Part shown: positions 1 through 8,338 of the stretch, piece after piece | Layout: each line of letters begins with the position of its first letter | Numbering within the stretch: the stretch's first letter is position 1 | Assembly (NCBI RefSeq): GCF_014639875.1 | Contig: NZ_BMGD01000006.1 | Span: 62,001-126,000 of the forward strand | Reading direction: 5' to 3' | Length of the DNA stretch: 64,000 bases | Source: Blastomonas aquatica | GTDB lineage: Bacteria; Pseudomonadota; Alphaproteobacteria; Sphingomonadales; Sphingomonadaceae | Made by a program: the position numbers and the translations under genes | Notes under the pieces: model-generated | The model's database searches: none | Told to the model about the DNA's origin: nothing | Seen by the model: the letters and a program-made list of their open reading frames with translations, nothing else

Positions 1-724
1 TTCCGATCTCGTCGCGCTGATCGAGGTTGGGCAGCTTTGCATCGCCCGAGGATTTCGCCAGACCATTGATGATATCAGCGAGCATGTTGATCGGAGCAAC
101 GACCTTGCGGGTAATCGTCAGATACGCGATGGCAAGCGCCACGCCAGCACCCAGCGCGAGAACCAGCACCATGATGAGCGCGGCTTCAAGCGCGGACAGC
201 GCGTCGCTCGTCACCTCCGAAGCCACGTTGATCTGCAGGTCCAGCAGCTTGCCGATTTCCGTCGATACCGGGTCGATCGACCGATAAAGATCATTCACGA
301 CAAAGCGGTCGAGCGCTGCACGGTCGCGTGCCGCAAGGATCTGGATCAGCCTGGCGACTTGCACGTCGGCCCGCTGCATTTGCGACTCTGCCGCCGATAC
401 CAGCCGCACTTCCTCATCCGTGAGCGTCGTCGAGCGATACCGCTGCCAGGCTGCAGCGATCTTGCTCTTGCCGTTGCGCACTGTCGTCTCCGCCTCTGCG
501 AAAGACACATTGCCGTTCCGGGCCTTGTGCGCGGCATCGACAATATCGACGGCATAGCTATCCACCGTCACCTTGAGATCGCTCATCGGCACGACGCGAT
601 CGTTGAGGATGGTTGCCAACGCCTCGGCGTTGTTCTTCGTCGACCAATAGGATGCGCCGACGATCAGCACAGTGGCTGCCGCCAATAGGCCAAGACAACT
701 CAGCAGCTTTTGCTTCAAGGTCAC
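1..724 (-). CDS. Methyl-accepting chemotaxis protein, N-terminal part (cut by window edge)
   Basis: The frame is open on the minus strand from a GTG at 724 down to base 1, giving 241 residues of the N-terminus; the signalling domain lies outside the window. A GGAG-type ribosome binding site sits 8 bases before the GTG. A membrane segment covers about residues 7-27 and a second about 178-200. The roughly 150 residues between them are helical and match the four-helix-bundle ligand-binding domain of chemoreceptors. After the second segment comes a HAMP start (basic residues, then P-I-N, ending R-D-E-I-G at the window edge). The family senses small ligands in the periplasm and controls CheA through its missing cytoplasmic part. 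A histidine kinase with the same input module is possible, because only the N-terminus is visible. Confidence 0.8.
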   Translation of the reverse strand, partial: MTLKQKLLSCLGLLAAATVLIVGASYWSTKNNAEALATILNDRVVPMSDLKVTVDSYAVDIVDAAHKARNGNVSFAEAETTVRNGKSKIAAAWQRYRSTTLTDEEVRLVSAAESQMQRADVQVARLIQILAARDRAALDRFVVNDLYRSIDPVSTEIGKLLDLQINVASEVTSDALSALEAALIMVLVLALGAGVALAIAYLTITRKVVAPINMLADIINGLAKSSGDAKLPNLDQRDEIG

Positions 725-1032
725 GCGGCAGACTCCTGATCGACGTCGAACAGCATTGGCCAAACGCTGGTCCAGCGGCTGGAATGCTCTCGGTTGTCTC
801 ATAGGAGATCGCGCAGAGTCTGTGGCGGATTGACGGTGTTTTTTAATGTGTCGTGGGAAGCAATACACCCAACGAAAGCTATCATGCGACAACGCCCGCC
901 ATCGCGCGCGGAAACTTGCCTGAATGCAGTCAATTGAAAGATCGATATCTGCTGGACTTGCAAAGGTGCGTGTGTGCTTAATCGTGGTCAGGCTTCATCA
1001 ACTGCGATGCAGCCTGCCTAGGGGGTGAAGCC
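725..1032. other. Intergenic region of 308 bases with no gene seen
   Basis: This gap separates the divergently read receptor gene (minus) and the NTF2-like gene (plus), so it should contain the promoters of both. I see no open frame with coding character, no strong hairpin and no repeat-family member. The segment around 836-850 is T-rich and the base composition is lower in GC than the flanking genes, as expected for a promoter region. Confidence 0.5.
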
Positions 1033-1521
1033 ATGCGAAAATCAGTATTCCTGGCTGCCGCAGTATTGGCAGCCGTGACTGTGCCGGCGTCCGCGTCTTG
1101 GCGTGCCGCAAATGCCGAAGTCGAAGCGGCGGCAAAAACACCGCGCGTGGCAGCTGCCTTGGCAACGACCGAACGAATGGATCAAGCTATTCTGGCGCGC
1201 GACAAGGATGCTTTTTCAGCCATTTTTGCCGATGATACGGTGGTCAACAATCCGTTCAATCGCATAGCACGCAAATCGGATGCCGTGCGGAACTTGGAAA
1301 CCGGACTGATTGACTACGAAACGCTCGAGCGAACGATCGAGTATGCGGCGGAACGTGGCGATCATGACGTCGTGCTGATGGGTGTCGAGGTGTTGACTCC
1401 GGTTGGCAAGGCGCGGTTCGCGGGTGAAAAAATCAGTCGCCGCGTCACCGAAGTGTGGACCGACGAAAGCGGTGAATGGAAACTCGCGATTCGCCAAGCA
1501 ACCATCTATCGAACACAATGA
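1033..1521 (+). CDS. Secreted NTF2-like / DUF4440-type protein
   Basis: This is a 162-residue protein with a clear Sec signal peptide (basic start, hydrophobic run, A-S-A before about residue 22). The rest has the size and pattern of the SnoaL/DUF4440 branch of the NTF2-like fold: a helix with D-Q-A-I-L-A-R-D-K-D-A-F, then F-A-D-D-T-V-V-N-N-P, and a C-terminal strand region ending W-K-L-A-I-R-Q-A-T. Family members are cone-shaped pockets used as small-ligand binders or simple enzymes; nothing here fixes a substrate. A G-rich ribosome binding site (GGGGGTG) precedes the ATG. It stands alone, with a convergent flavoprotein gene 34 bases downstream. Confidence 0.7.
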   Translation: MRKSVFLAAAVLAAVTVPASASWRAANAEVEAAAKTPRVAAALATTERMDQAILARDKDAFSAIFADDTVVNNPFNRIARKSDAVRNLETGLIDYETLERTIEYAAERGDHDVVLMGVEVLTPVGKARFAGEKISRRVTEVWTDESGEWKLAIRQATIYRTQ

Positions 1522-1555
1522 GGTACACCACACGCTGGCCTCAGCCGCCTGCCCC

Positions 1556-2968
1556 TCACCCCCGCCGCCGCGCCAGAAACCGCGCCCAGCCCCGGCTCCA
1601 CTTGTTGAACACCTTGCCCTCATCCGAAGCAAAAGCCGCCGCCTTGATGTGCTCCGAGCGGTTGGGATAGGGCACGATCAGGCTGGCGACGCCGAAGGTC
1701 GAGGATTTGCCCGCTATCATCATCGCGATCGGCAGGATGAGGTCGCCCGCGCCGCGCCCGACCACCGTACCGCCGATGACCTTGCTGCCCTTCTTGACCA
1801 ATTTGACGAAGCCGGTGACCTCGCGCTCGGTCACCGCGCGGTCATTGTGGTCGAAGTCCTGGCGCCACACGGTGATCTTGTCGCCATGCACCTTGCGCGC
1901 CTCGTCCTCGGTCATGCCGACCTGCGCGAGCTCGGGGTCGGTATAGGTGACCCAGGGGAGCGCGGCATAGTTCGCCTTGGTCGGCACGCCCAGGCTGATC
2001 TCGAGCGCGACGTTGCCGCCCTCATAGCCGCTGGCATGGGTAAAGCGCGGTCCCTCACGGCAGTCCCCGATCGCGTAGATATGCTTCGCGCTGGTCCGCC
2101 GCCGGGCATCGACGGCGATGCCCTTCTTGTCGTATCGCACGCCCGCGACCTCGAGCCCCAGCCCGTCGAAGTTGACCTCGCGCCCGGTGGCGATCAGCAG
2201 ATGCGTGCCGGTGATCGTGCGGCCATCCTTGAGCGTCAGTACCAGGCCTTGGTCGTTCTTCGCCACCGCATCAGCTTCGGCATCATGGATCAGCTCGATC
2301 CCCTCCCCGGTCAGCCGGTCGATGACGATTTTCGCGGCGTCGGCATCGTCCTTGGGGAACGGGCGCCCCTTGGTCGCGACGACAACCTCCGACCCCAGCC
2401 GCCGGAACGCCTGCGCCATCTCCATACCGATCGGACCGCCGCCCAGCACGATCAACCGCCCGGGCAGTTCGGTCAGTTCCCAGACATTGTGGTTGGTGAG
2501 GTACGGGACTGCATCGAGCCCCTTGATCGGCGGGACGTACGCGCGGCTACCCACCGCGATCACGATCCGCGGCGCGGTGTAGGTGGTGCCGCCGACGACC
2601 ACGCTCCTGGGCCCGGACAGGCAAGCATCGCCGCGAACCACCTCAACCCCCATGCCTTCGAAGCGCTCGACGCTGTCATGCGGCTCAATGGTCTTGATCG
2701 CGTGGTGCACCGCATCGTGCACCGCGCGGAAATCGACGACCGGCTCGACCGACGCCATCCCGAATTCGGCGGCATTGCGCATGTCGTGCGCGCGGTGCGC
2801 GGCGGAAATCAAGGCCTTGCTCGGCACGCAGCCGGTGTTGAGGCAATCGCCCCCCATCGCTGCGCGCTCGATCAGCAGCGGCTTCAGCCCGAACATCGCG
2901 AGCCCGCCCGAGCAGACCAGCCCGGCAGACCCTGCCCCGATGACGATCACGTCGTGCGAATATTTCAT
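1556..2968 (-). CDS. FAD-dependent pyridine nucleotide-disulfide oxidoreductase (Lpd/MerA-like)
   Basis: This 470-residue class I flavoprotein disulfide reductase has the FAD-binding G-A-G-S-A-G at 11-16, the redox-active pair C42 and C47 in G-G-D-C-L-N-T-G-C-V-P-S-K, an NAD(P)-binding G-G-G-P-I-G in the middle and G-D in the second FAD motif. Near the C-terminus, where dihydrolipoamide dehydrogenases carry H-P-T-x-S-E, it has Y-P-N-R-S-E. Mercuric reductases also have a tyrosine there, but their C-terminal cysteine pair is absent. The physiological disulfide or metal substrate is therefore open. The ATG at 2968 was chosen over an upstream in-frame start at 3055 because it begins directly at M-K-Y-S-H-D-V-I-V-I-G-A-G. 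It is divergent from arsM with 85 bases between starts, which hints at a joint role in arsenic or thiol chemistry (inference). Confidence 0.85.
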   Translation of the reverse strand: MKYSHDVIVIGAGSAGLVCSGGLAMFGLKPLLIERAAMGGDCLNTGCVPSKALISAAHRAHDMRNAAEFGMASVEPVVDFRAVHDAVHHAIKTIEPHDSVERFEGMGVEVVRGDACLSGPRSVVVGGTTYTAPRIVIAVGSRAYVPPIKGLDAVPYLTNHNVWELTELPGRLIVLGGGPIGMEMAQAFRRLGSEVVVATKGRPFPKDDADAAKIVIDRLTGEGIELIHDAEADAVAKNDQGLVLTLKDGRTITGTHLLIATGREVNFDGLGLEVAGVRYDKKGIAVDARRRTSAKHIYAIGDCREGPRFTHASGYEGGNVALEISLGVPTKANYAALPWVTYTDPELAQVGMTEDEARKVHGDKITVWRQDFDHNDRAVTEREVTGFVKLVKKGSKVIGGTVVGRGAGDLILPIAMMIAGKSSTFGVASLIVPYPNRSEHIKAAAFASDEGKVFNKWSRGWARFLARRRG

Positions 2969-3053
2969 ACACCCCGTTTCGGTGAAACAATGCGGCTGGT
3001 TACCGCGAATTCTTGTCGCTAGACCATGTGCGCCAGTTGAGGGGGAATCCAGC

Positions 3054-4106
3054 ATGAATCTCGAAAATTCGCGTGAATATTACGGCAAGGTGCTGTCGGA
3101 ATCGGCAGACCTGCGCACCGATGCCTGCACCACCGCCGAACGCCCCCCGCTGGCAGTGATCCAGGCGCTGGCCAATGTGCACCCCGATGTGAAGGCGCGC
3201 TATTATGGCTGTGGCCTGATCGCGCCGTCTTTCATTCAGGGCGCGAGGATCCTCGATTTGGGCTCGGGGTCGGGGCAGGACGCGTATATCCTCGCGCAAC
3301 TGGTGGGCGAGCATGGCGAGGTCGTTGGGGTCGATGCCACGCCCGAACAGCTTGCGGTCGCCAACGCGCATCTCGAATGGCACCGCGAGACCTTCGGCTA
3401 TGCCAAATCGAACGTCCGCTTCGTCGAGGGCGATATCGAGAAGCTCGACGCGCTCGATCTGGAACCCGGCAGCTTTGACATCATCGTTTCCAATTGCGTC
3501 ATCAACCTCGTCGCCGACAAGGCCAAGGTGTTCGCCGATGCGCACCGGCTGCTCAAGCCCGGCGGCGAGATGTATTTCTCCGATGTCTATTCCAACCGGC
3601 GGGTGCCGCTGCATCTGCTCACCGATCCGGTGCTGCACGGCGAATGCCTGTCGGGCGCGCTTTACTGGGGCGATTTCCTCAAGCTGTCCAAGGCGGCAGG
3701 CTTCACCGATCCGCGCCTCGTGAAAGATCGTCCGCTGGGCATCGGCGATCCGCGCATTGCCGCCATGCTCGACGGCATCGATTTCTTCTCCGCCACCTAT
3801 CGGTTGTTCAAGCTCGATGACCTCGAGCCCGAGTGCGAGGATTACGGCCAGGCGGTGGTGTATCTGGGCAGCGTCGAGGGCGAGGAGCGCGTGTTCACGC
3901 TCGACAAGCACCACCAGATCGAACGCGGGCGGATCTTCCCGATCTGCGGCAACAGCTGGAAGATGCTGGCCGATACGCGCTTTGCCGAGCATTTCCAGTT
4001 TATCGGTGATTTCTCGACGCACTATGGCGTCTTCGCCGATTGTGGCGGCGGCCTGCCCTTCGCGCAGAGCACCGGCGAGGATGGCGATCTGGTGGGGTGC
4101 TGTTGA
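3054..4106 (+). CDS. arsM: Arsenite S-adenosylmethionine methyltransferase
   Basis: This 350-residue protein is a class I SAM methyltransferase with L-D-L-G-S-G-S-G-Q-D around 67-76. It carries all four cysteines typical of ArsM: C25 in D-A-C-T-T, C53 in Y-Y-G-C-G, C148 in S-N-C-V-I-N-L and C198 in H-G-E-C-L-S-G-A-L-Y-W. In characterised ArsM enzymes the equivalent cysteines bind As(III), and the product is methylated arsenic, partly volatile. A C-terminal domain of about 100 residues ends G-C-C. The start at 3054 follows a GAGGGGG ribosome binding site; a frame extending upstream is not credible because it would cross the divergent flavoprotein gene. No arsR or radical-SAM arsS gene is visible nearby. 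Confidence 0.93.
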   Translation: MNLENSREYYGKVLSESADLRTDACTTAERPPLAVIQALANVHPDVKARYYGCGLIAPSFIQGARILDLGSGSGQDAYILAQLVGEHGEVVGVDATPEQLAVANAHLEWHRETFGYAKSNVRFVEGDIEKLDALDLEPGSFDIIVSNCVINLVADKAKVFADAHRLLKPGGEMYFSDVYSNRRVPLHLLTDPVLHGECLSGALYWGDFLKLSKAAGFTDPRLVKDRPLGIGDPRIAAMLDGIDFFSATYRLFKLDDLEPECEDYGQAVVYLGSVEGEERVFTLDKHHQIERGRIFPICGNSWKMLADTRFAEHFQFIGDFSTHYGVFADCGGGLPFAQSTGEDGDLVGCC

Positions 4107-4183
4107 GCGCGTTTCGTTTGAGCGGGTCTCGTGTGAGAGCGGTTCGTTTGAGGACGTATCGCTTGCGCTCGGGGCCCACCACA

Positions 4184-4373
4184 TCCGCTCAGCCTGAGCC
4201 TGTCGAAGGCCCCGCGATGTCCTCACCCAGACGTCTCCCGTTCTCCGGCGAAAGCCGGAGCCCAGGGGCTGGATTGCACTGCAGCCGCTCTGGATTCCGG
4301 CTTTCGCCGGAAAACGGCTGGACCAGAAGGCCACCCTATGCGCGGGGCCTTCGACAGGCTCAGGCTGAGCGGA
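4184..4373. repeat. Nested palindromic repeats: 33-bp inverted repeat around a family A element
   Basis: Bases 4184-4216 and 4341-4373 are perfect inverted copies of each other (33 of 33), with the core AGCCTGAGCCTGTCGAAGG (family D). Inside them, 4239-4317 is a family A element: an inverted pair of TTCTCCGGCGAAAGCCGGAG and its near complement CCGGCTTTCGCCGGAAAA around a loop. The block fills the 298-base gap between arsM and the SDR gene, which contains no gene. The perfect outer arms suggest recent insertion or ongoing correction. Confidence 0.85.
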
Positions 4374-4404
4374 GGGTGTTAGCGCTCCTCCATCCGGGGC
4401 GCAT

Positions 4405-5427
4405 ATGCACGTCTTTCTGACCGGCGCCACAGGCCTTGTCGGCGGGGCGCTGGCGGGCGCGTTGCTCGATGCCGGGCACCGCGTCACCGCGCTGGTGCGG
4501 GGCGTAGGGCGCGATGTGCTCGATATGGACGGACGGAATCGCATCGGCGAGATCGGGGTGCTGCAGGGCGATGTCGCGCTCCCTGGCTTCGGGTTGGTGG
4601 AGACGCCGCCCGAGGACATCGATCTGCTGGTCCACTGCGCCGCGACCGTCGATTTCGCCGCTGCCGAGGCTGTGCACGAGGCGGTCAATGTCGGCGGCAC
4701 CGCGCATGCCATCGCGTTGGCACAAGGCTGGGGCTGCCCATTGCTGCATGTCTCGACCGCTTATGTCTGCGGCCGCGCCGATGGCGATATCGCCGAGGTT
4801 GCCGCCAACCCGGCAGCGGATTTCACCAACGGCTACGAGGCCAGCAAGGCCCGCGCCGAAGCCCTAGTCGATACCGCGCGCGCGGACGGTCTCGCTGCCG
4901 CGATCGCCCGTCCCGCGATCATCGTCGGGCGCTTAAGCGATGGCGCGATTGCCCGCATCGACGGGTTCCATCACCTGTTCCGATTGTTCGGATCGCCGCT
5001 GCTGGGTGCCGTCCCCGCAGCCCCCGATGCCGCGTTCGCGATCGTGCCGATCTGCCACGTTACCTCCGGGCTGATGGCGATGGCGCAGGACATCGCCGCG
5101 TTCGATGGTCGCCATGTCCATCTGGTGGGTGCCGCGCCGTTCGCGATGGCGGATATGCTGCGGATCGTCAGCGGCTATCCGGGCACCGTGCCTGCGACGA
5201 TGATCGCGCCCGAGCAATATCACGCTAGCGAGCGCGACCGGCGCATCGCGATGGTCCACCGGCGGATAGGTCCGCAGTTCTTCGACTATTTCGTCCGCAG
5301 CCCGCGGTTTTCGGGGGATACGCTGCGCGACATCGCGGACATTGCGCCTCCGAGTGTGGATGAGGCAGCGTTTCGCCGGATGATCGATCATTGTATTGAT
5401 GCCGGGTTCCTGGACTGGCGGTCATAG
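4405..5427 (+). CDS. Extended SDR family NAD(P)-dependent oxidoreductase
   Basis: This 340-residue protein starts with a Rossmann motif T-G-A-T-G-L-V-G at 6-13. It has the extended-SDR catalytic set: S117 in H-V-S-T-A-Y-V-C-G and Y144 and K148 in Y-E-A-S-K. This is the pattern of the NAD-binding-4 (male sterility / thioester reductase) and epimerase branches. There is no carrier-protein or adenylation domain, so a free-standing reductase, epimerase or dehydratase is expected and the substrate is unknown. It lies between two palindromic repeat blocks and shares no obvious operon with its neighbours. Confidence 0.75.
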   Translation: MHVFLTGATGLVGGALAGALLDAGHRVTALVRGVGRDVLDMDGRNRIGEIGVLQGDVALPGFGLVETPPEDIDLLVHCAATVDFAAAEAVHEAVNVGGTAHAIALAQGWGCPLLHVSTAYVCGRADGDIAEVAANPAADFTNGYEASKARAEALVDTARADGLAAAIARPAIIVGRLSDGAIARIDGFHHLFRLFGSPLLGAVPAAPDAAFAIVPICHVTSGLMAMAQDIAAFDGRHVHLVGAAPFAMADMLRIVSGYPGTVPATMIAPEQYHASERDRRIAMVHRRIGPQFFDYFVRSPRFSGDTLRDIADIAPPSVDEAAFRRMIDHCIDAGFLDWRS

Positions 5428-5430
5428 TCC

Positions 5431-5506
5431 ATTCTCCGGCGGACGCCGGAGCCCAGGGGCGAGATTGAGCTATCGTCGCCCTGGATTCCGGCTTTCGCCG
5501 GAAAAC
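5431..5506. repeat. Family A palindromic element
   Basis: This is an inverted pair of the CCGGCGAAAGCCGG type. The left arm has a variant core (GGCGGACGCCGG), while the right arm is canonical (CCGGCTTTCGCCGG). It lies between two co-directional genes, the SDR and the M20 peptidase, and could act as a terminator-like structure in RNA. Confidence 0.8.
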
Positions 5507-5587
5507 CATGATTTGGCACGCCCAGCTTGCACTCTTCCCTCCCCTCCAACATGATGCGGACATCACATCAAAAAGGGGCCGTCCTCC

Positions 5588-7024
5588 ATGAAACATCTGC
5601 TGCTCACCGCGCTCGTCTTCACCCTCGCCACCCCGGCCCAGGCATCCGAGGCGGAGGACGCCGCCACCGCGCAGGTGCTGACCGCGATCGATGGCCGCTA
5701 TGACGAGACCGCCAAAGTGGCGCGGCAGATCTGGGAATGGGCCGAGGTCGGCTACAAGGAGGAACGTTCGAGCGCGCTGCTGCGCGAGCGGCTCAAGACC
5801 GCAGGGTTCAAGATCACCGAAGGCGTGGCGGGCATCCCCACCGCGTTCACCGCCGAGTTCGGCAGCGGCGGGCCGGTGATCGCGATCCTCGCCGAATATG
5901 ACGCGCTGCCCGGGATCAATCAGGATGCGATGCCGACGCGCGCGCTGATCGACGGCAAGGGCGCGGCGCATGCCTGCGGGCACAATCTGTTCGCGGCAGG
6001 ATCATTGGGCGCAGCGCTCGCGGTGCGCGACTGGCTCAAGGCCACCGGCACGCCGGGCCGGGTGCGGCTGTATGGCACGCCCGCCGAAGAAGGCGGCAGC
6101 GGCAAGGTGTACATGGTTCGCGAGGGGCTGTTCAAGGACGTCGACTTCACGATCCACTGGCACGCCGATGACGAGAACTCCGCCGCCGCGAGCACCAGCC
6201 TTGCCAACCGCTCGGCCAAGTTCCGCTTCACCGGCGTCTCGGCGCATGCCGCCGCCGCCCCCGAGCGCGCCCGCTCGGCGCTGGACGGAGTCGAGGCGAT
6301 GAACATGATGGCCAACATGATGCGCGAACACGTTCCGCAGCAGACCCGCATCCACTATGTCATCACCGAAGGCGGCAATGCACCCAACGTCGTGCCCGAT
6401 TTTGCCGAGGTGTTTTACTACCTCCGCCACCCCGATGCCGATCAGGTGCGCAGCATCTGGACGCGGCTCGAGGCGGCAGCGCAAGGCGCGGCGCAGGGCA
6501 CCGGGACCAAGGTGGAGTGGGAGATCATCCACGGCAACAACCCGCTGCTGGTCAACGAACCGCTCGCCAAGATGATGCACGCCAAGCTGACCCAGGTCGG
6601 CGGCATCAGCTACACGGCGCAAGAAACCAAATTTGCAGAAGGCATCCGGGCGAGCTTCGACAAGCCCGAATTGCCAATGGGAAGCCAGAGCGAGATCCAG
6701 CCTTACGACGTTTCACTCGGCTACGGCTCGACCGATGTCGGCGACGTCTCCTACGCCACGCCGACCGTCGGCGTCCGCACCGCAACATGGGTTCCCGGCA
6801 CCTCATCGCACAGCTGGCAATCGGCGGCGGCGAGCGGAATGACCATCGGCTTCAAGGGCGCGCAGGTCGCAGCCAAGGCAATGACGCTGGCGGCGATCGA
6901 GCTCTACACCAACCCCGCGCTGCGCGACGAGGCGACGGTGGCCTTCAAGGCCGCATTGGGGCCGGATTACGAGTATCGCTCGCTGCTGGGTGACCGCAAG
7001 CCGCCGCTGGATTATCGCGATTGA
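5588..7024 (+). CDS. Secreted M20 family amidohydrolase, AbgB-like
   Basis: This 478-residue protein has an N-terminal signal peptide (about 1-20, ending A-Q-A-S). It has the M20D/aminoacylase layout seen in aminobenzoyl-glutamate utilisation subunit B: A-E-Y-D-A-L-P-G at 102-109, the metal motif A-C-G-H-N at 129-133 and P-A-E-E-G-G at 165-170. A lid domain follows (F-T-G-V-S-A-H-A-A), and the C-terminus carries P-G-T-S-S-H-S-W. AbgB enzymes cleave p-aminobenzoyl-glutamate and related N-acyl amino acids; the signal peptide points to periplasmic hydrolysis of peptides or N-acyl amino acids. No AbgA partner or AbgT transporter is adjacent. It looks monocistronic, with a repeat on its 5' side. 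Confidence 0.85.
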   Translation: MKHLLLTALVFTLATPAQASEAEDAATAQVLTAIDGRYDETAKVARQIWEWAEVGYKEERSSALLRERLKTAGFKITEGVAGIPTAFTAEFGSGGPVIAILAEYDALPGINQDAMPTRALIDGKGAAHACGHNLFAAGSLGAALAVRDWLKATGTPGRVRLYGTPAEEGGSGKVYMVREGLFKDVDFTIHWHADDENSAAASTSLANRSAKFRFTGVSAHAAAAPERARSALDGVEAMNMMANMMREHVPQQTRIHYVITEGGNAPNVVPDFAEVFYYLRHPDADQVRSIWTRLEAAAQGAAQGTGTKVEWEIIHGNNPLLVNEPLAKMMHAKLTQVGGISYTAQETKFAEGIRASFDKPELPMGSQSEIQPYDVSLGYGSTDVGDVSYATPTVGVRTATWVPGTSSHSWQSAAASGMTIGFKGAQVAAKAMTLAAIELYTNPALRDEATVAFKAALGPDYEYRSLLGDRKPPLDYRD

Positions 7025-7158
7025 GGCGCTTCCGTTCGTTCGCTGTGGCGCGTCGGTCTGCGCCTGCCTGGAACATCACGAGGAAATGGCAAGATTGGTA
7101 TAGTTTACGGGGTTCCGAACCTTTTAGCAGCCTCTGAACCAGCAGGAGAAACAAGAGG

Positions 7159-7563
7159 ATGACATTCGCATTCTGGTTTATGATCGCTGCGCTTGCGCCA
7201 TCGGTCGCTGCTGCAGAGACACCTCCTTCCTTCTGTCAGCGCATGGCAGCCGAACTGCCCATGAAGGAAAAGCGCGTGGCAGGATCGGTTCGGGCGTTCG
7301 ATATGCAGACGTTGACGGCCGCGCAGCGTTTGCTGGTCGGCGGCAGCACCTTTTTCAGTCTCAAGGTGGAGGCCGTAAGCGACAGCCCGGACGAGGAACA
7401 ACGGATCGATGCAATGTGCTCGACGGTTCCCTGCACGATGGAAGGGCCGTTCCGGTTGACCTTGGGGCTGAAAGACGGCTCGGCTCATCAGTTCGAAGCA
7501 CTGCCTGACGAGCGGGCCCGGATCGAATATGTCGGAACACGCATTCGCTGTTCCGATCTATAG
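7159..7563 (+). CDS. Small secreted protein of unknown function
   Basis: This 134-residue protein begins with a signal peptide (hydrophobic 3-18, then A-A-A-E-T). The mature part has two or more cysteines (for example S-F-C-Q and S-T-V-P-C-T) that could form disulfides in the periplasm. I do not recognise the family. An AGGAG ribosome binding site lies 11 bases before the ATG. The gene is read in the same direction as the peptidase upstream but is 134 bases away. Confidence 0.55.
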   Translation: MTFAFWFMIAALAPSVAAAETPPSFCQRMAAELPMKEKRVAGSVRAFDMQTLTAAQRLLVGGSTFFSLKVEAVSDSPDEEQRIDAMCSTVPCTMEGPFRLTLGLKDGSAHQFEALPDERARIEYVGTRIRCSDL

Positions 7564-7762
7564 CTGCAGCAATTCGGCTCGTCAGGGCGGTAGCCGTTGC
7601 GAGTTTAACCCGCCGTGCGCCTTCCCATCCACAATCGGTCGTTCCGGCCGGATCGGCAAAAGCCCCAAACCGGTCAGGCAGCCTGCGTAGCGATTTTGCC
7701 AGCAGCGGAAATTCTTTTACCGACCCCTTTGCAGACGTTGGCACGATGCGCGATGATCCGGC

Positions 7763-8092
7763 ATGATCCGTTGGTTCAGCCTCGCTGCATTCGGTGCTCT
7801 ACTTGCCCTAGGCTGGGTTATTTTCGAACTAGCGAATGCCTGGCCAATCAATGCGGACAAGATACCCGGTCTGCGAGCGATGTTCGCGGTTTTTTCCCTT
7901 CTGGCAACGGGCGCTTTTCTCTTCGTCCGCTGGCGTCTGCTGCCCGCCGCTTTATTGCTCACTGCATTCGTATTGATTGCCGCTCTCTCAAACGCTGTGT
8001 TGACCATCCCGTATCTCGCATCAGCGGCTGTCGTAGTGCTGATGGTAGCGGTGCTGAGCCGCCTTTTCGGACCACCCCTTAACGTCAGCTAA
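7763..8092 (+). CDS. Small integral membrane protein of unknown function
   Basis: This 109-residue protein is almost entirely hydrophobic. About four membrane segments can be drawn (roughly 3-22, 37-55, 60-76 and 79-100), with short basic loops such as F-V-R-W-R. No catalytic or binding motif is visible, so only the membrane location is supported. It ends near a convergent crotonase gene, separated by a repeat. Confidence 0.5.
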   Translation: MIRWFSLAAFGALLALGWVIFELANAWPINADKIPGLRAMFAVFSLLATGAFLFVRWRLLPAALLLTAFVLIAALSNAVLTIPYLASAAVVVLMVAVLSRLFGPPLNVS

Positions 8093-8250
8093 CCACCCAG
8101 AAATGGTCATTCATGCCGAGTAAAACCAACACCAAAAGCGGACGTTAAAAAAACTCAAGAAGACAGCTTCATGAGTGCCTTGCTTCTGCGACTCGCTGGC
8201 GAACGCGGCGGGGGTGTGACCACTTTGAAACTCACAAACTACGCCCTTTT

Positions 8251-8329
8251 CGTTTTCCGGCGAAAGCCGGAATCCAGGGCGACAGCAGCGCAATCTGACT
8301 CCTGGGCTCCGGCTTTCGCCGGAGAACGG
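8251..8329. repeat. Family A palindromic element between convergent genes
   Basis: The arms TTTTCCGGCGAAAGCCGGAA and CTCCGGCTTTCGCCGGAGAA form a long imperfect hairpin. It sits between the convergent membrane-protein gene (plus) and the crotonase gene (minus), where it could terminate both transcripts. Confidence 0.8.
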
Positions 8330-8338
8330 GATGGTGGA

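Noticed and set aside
1403-3022. A 539-codon plus-strand frame opposite the flavoprotein gene
   Set aside because: Low-complexity antisense translation; the minus strand carries the FAD, NAD and redox-cysteine motifs.
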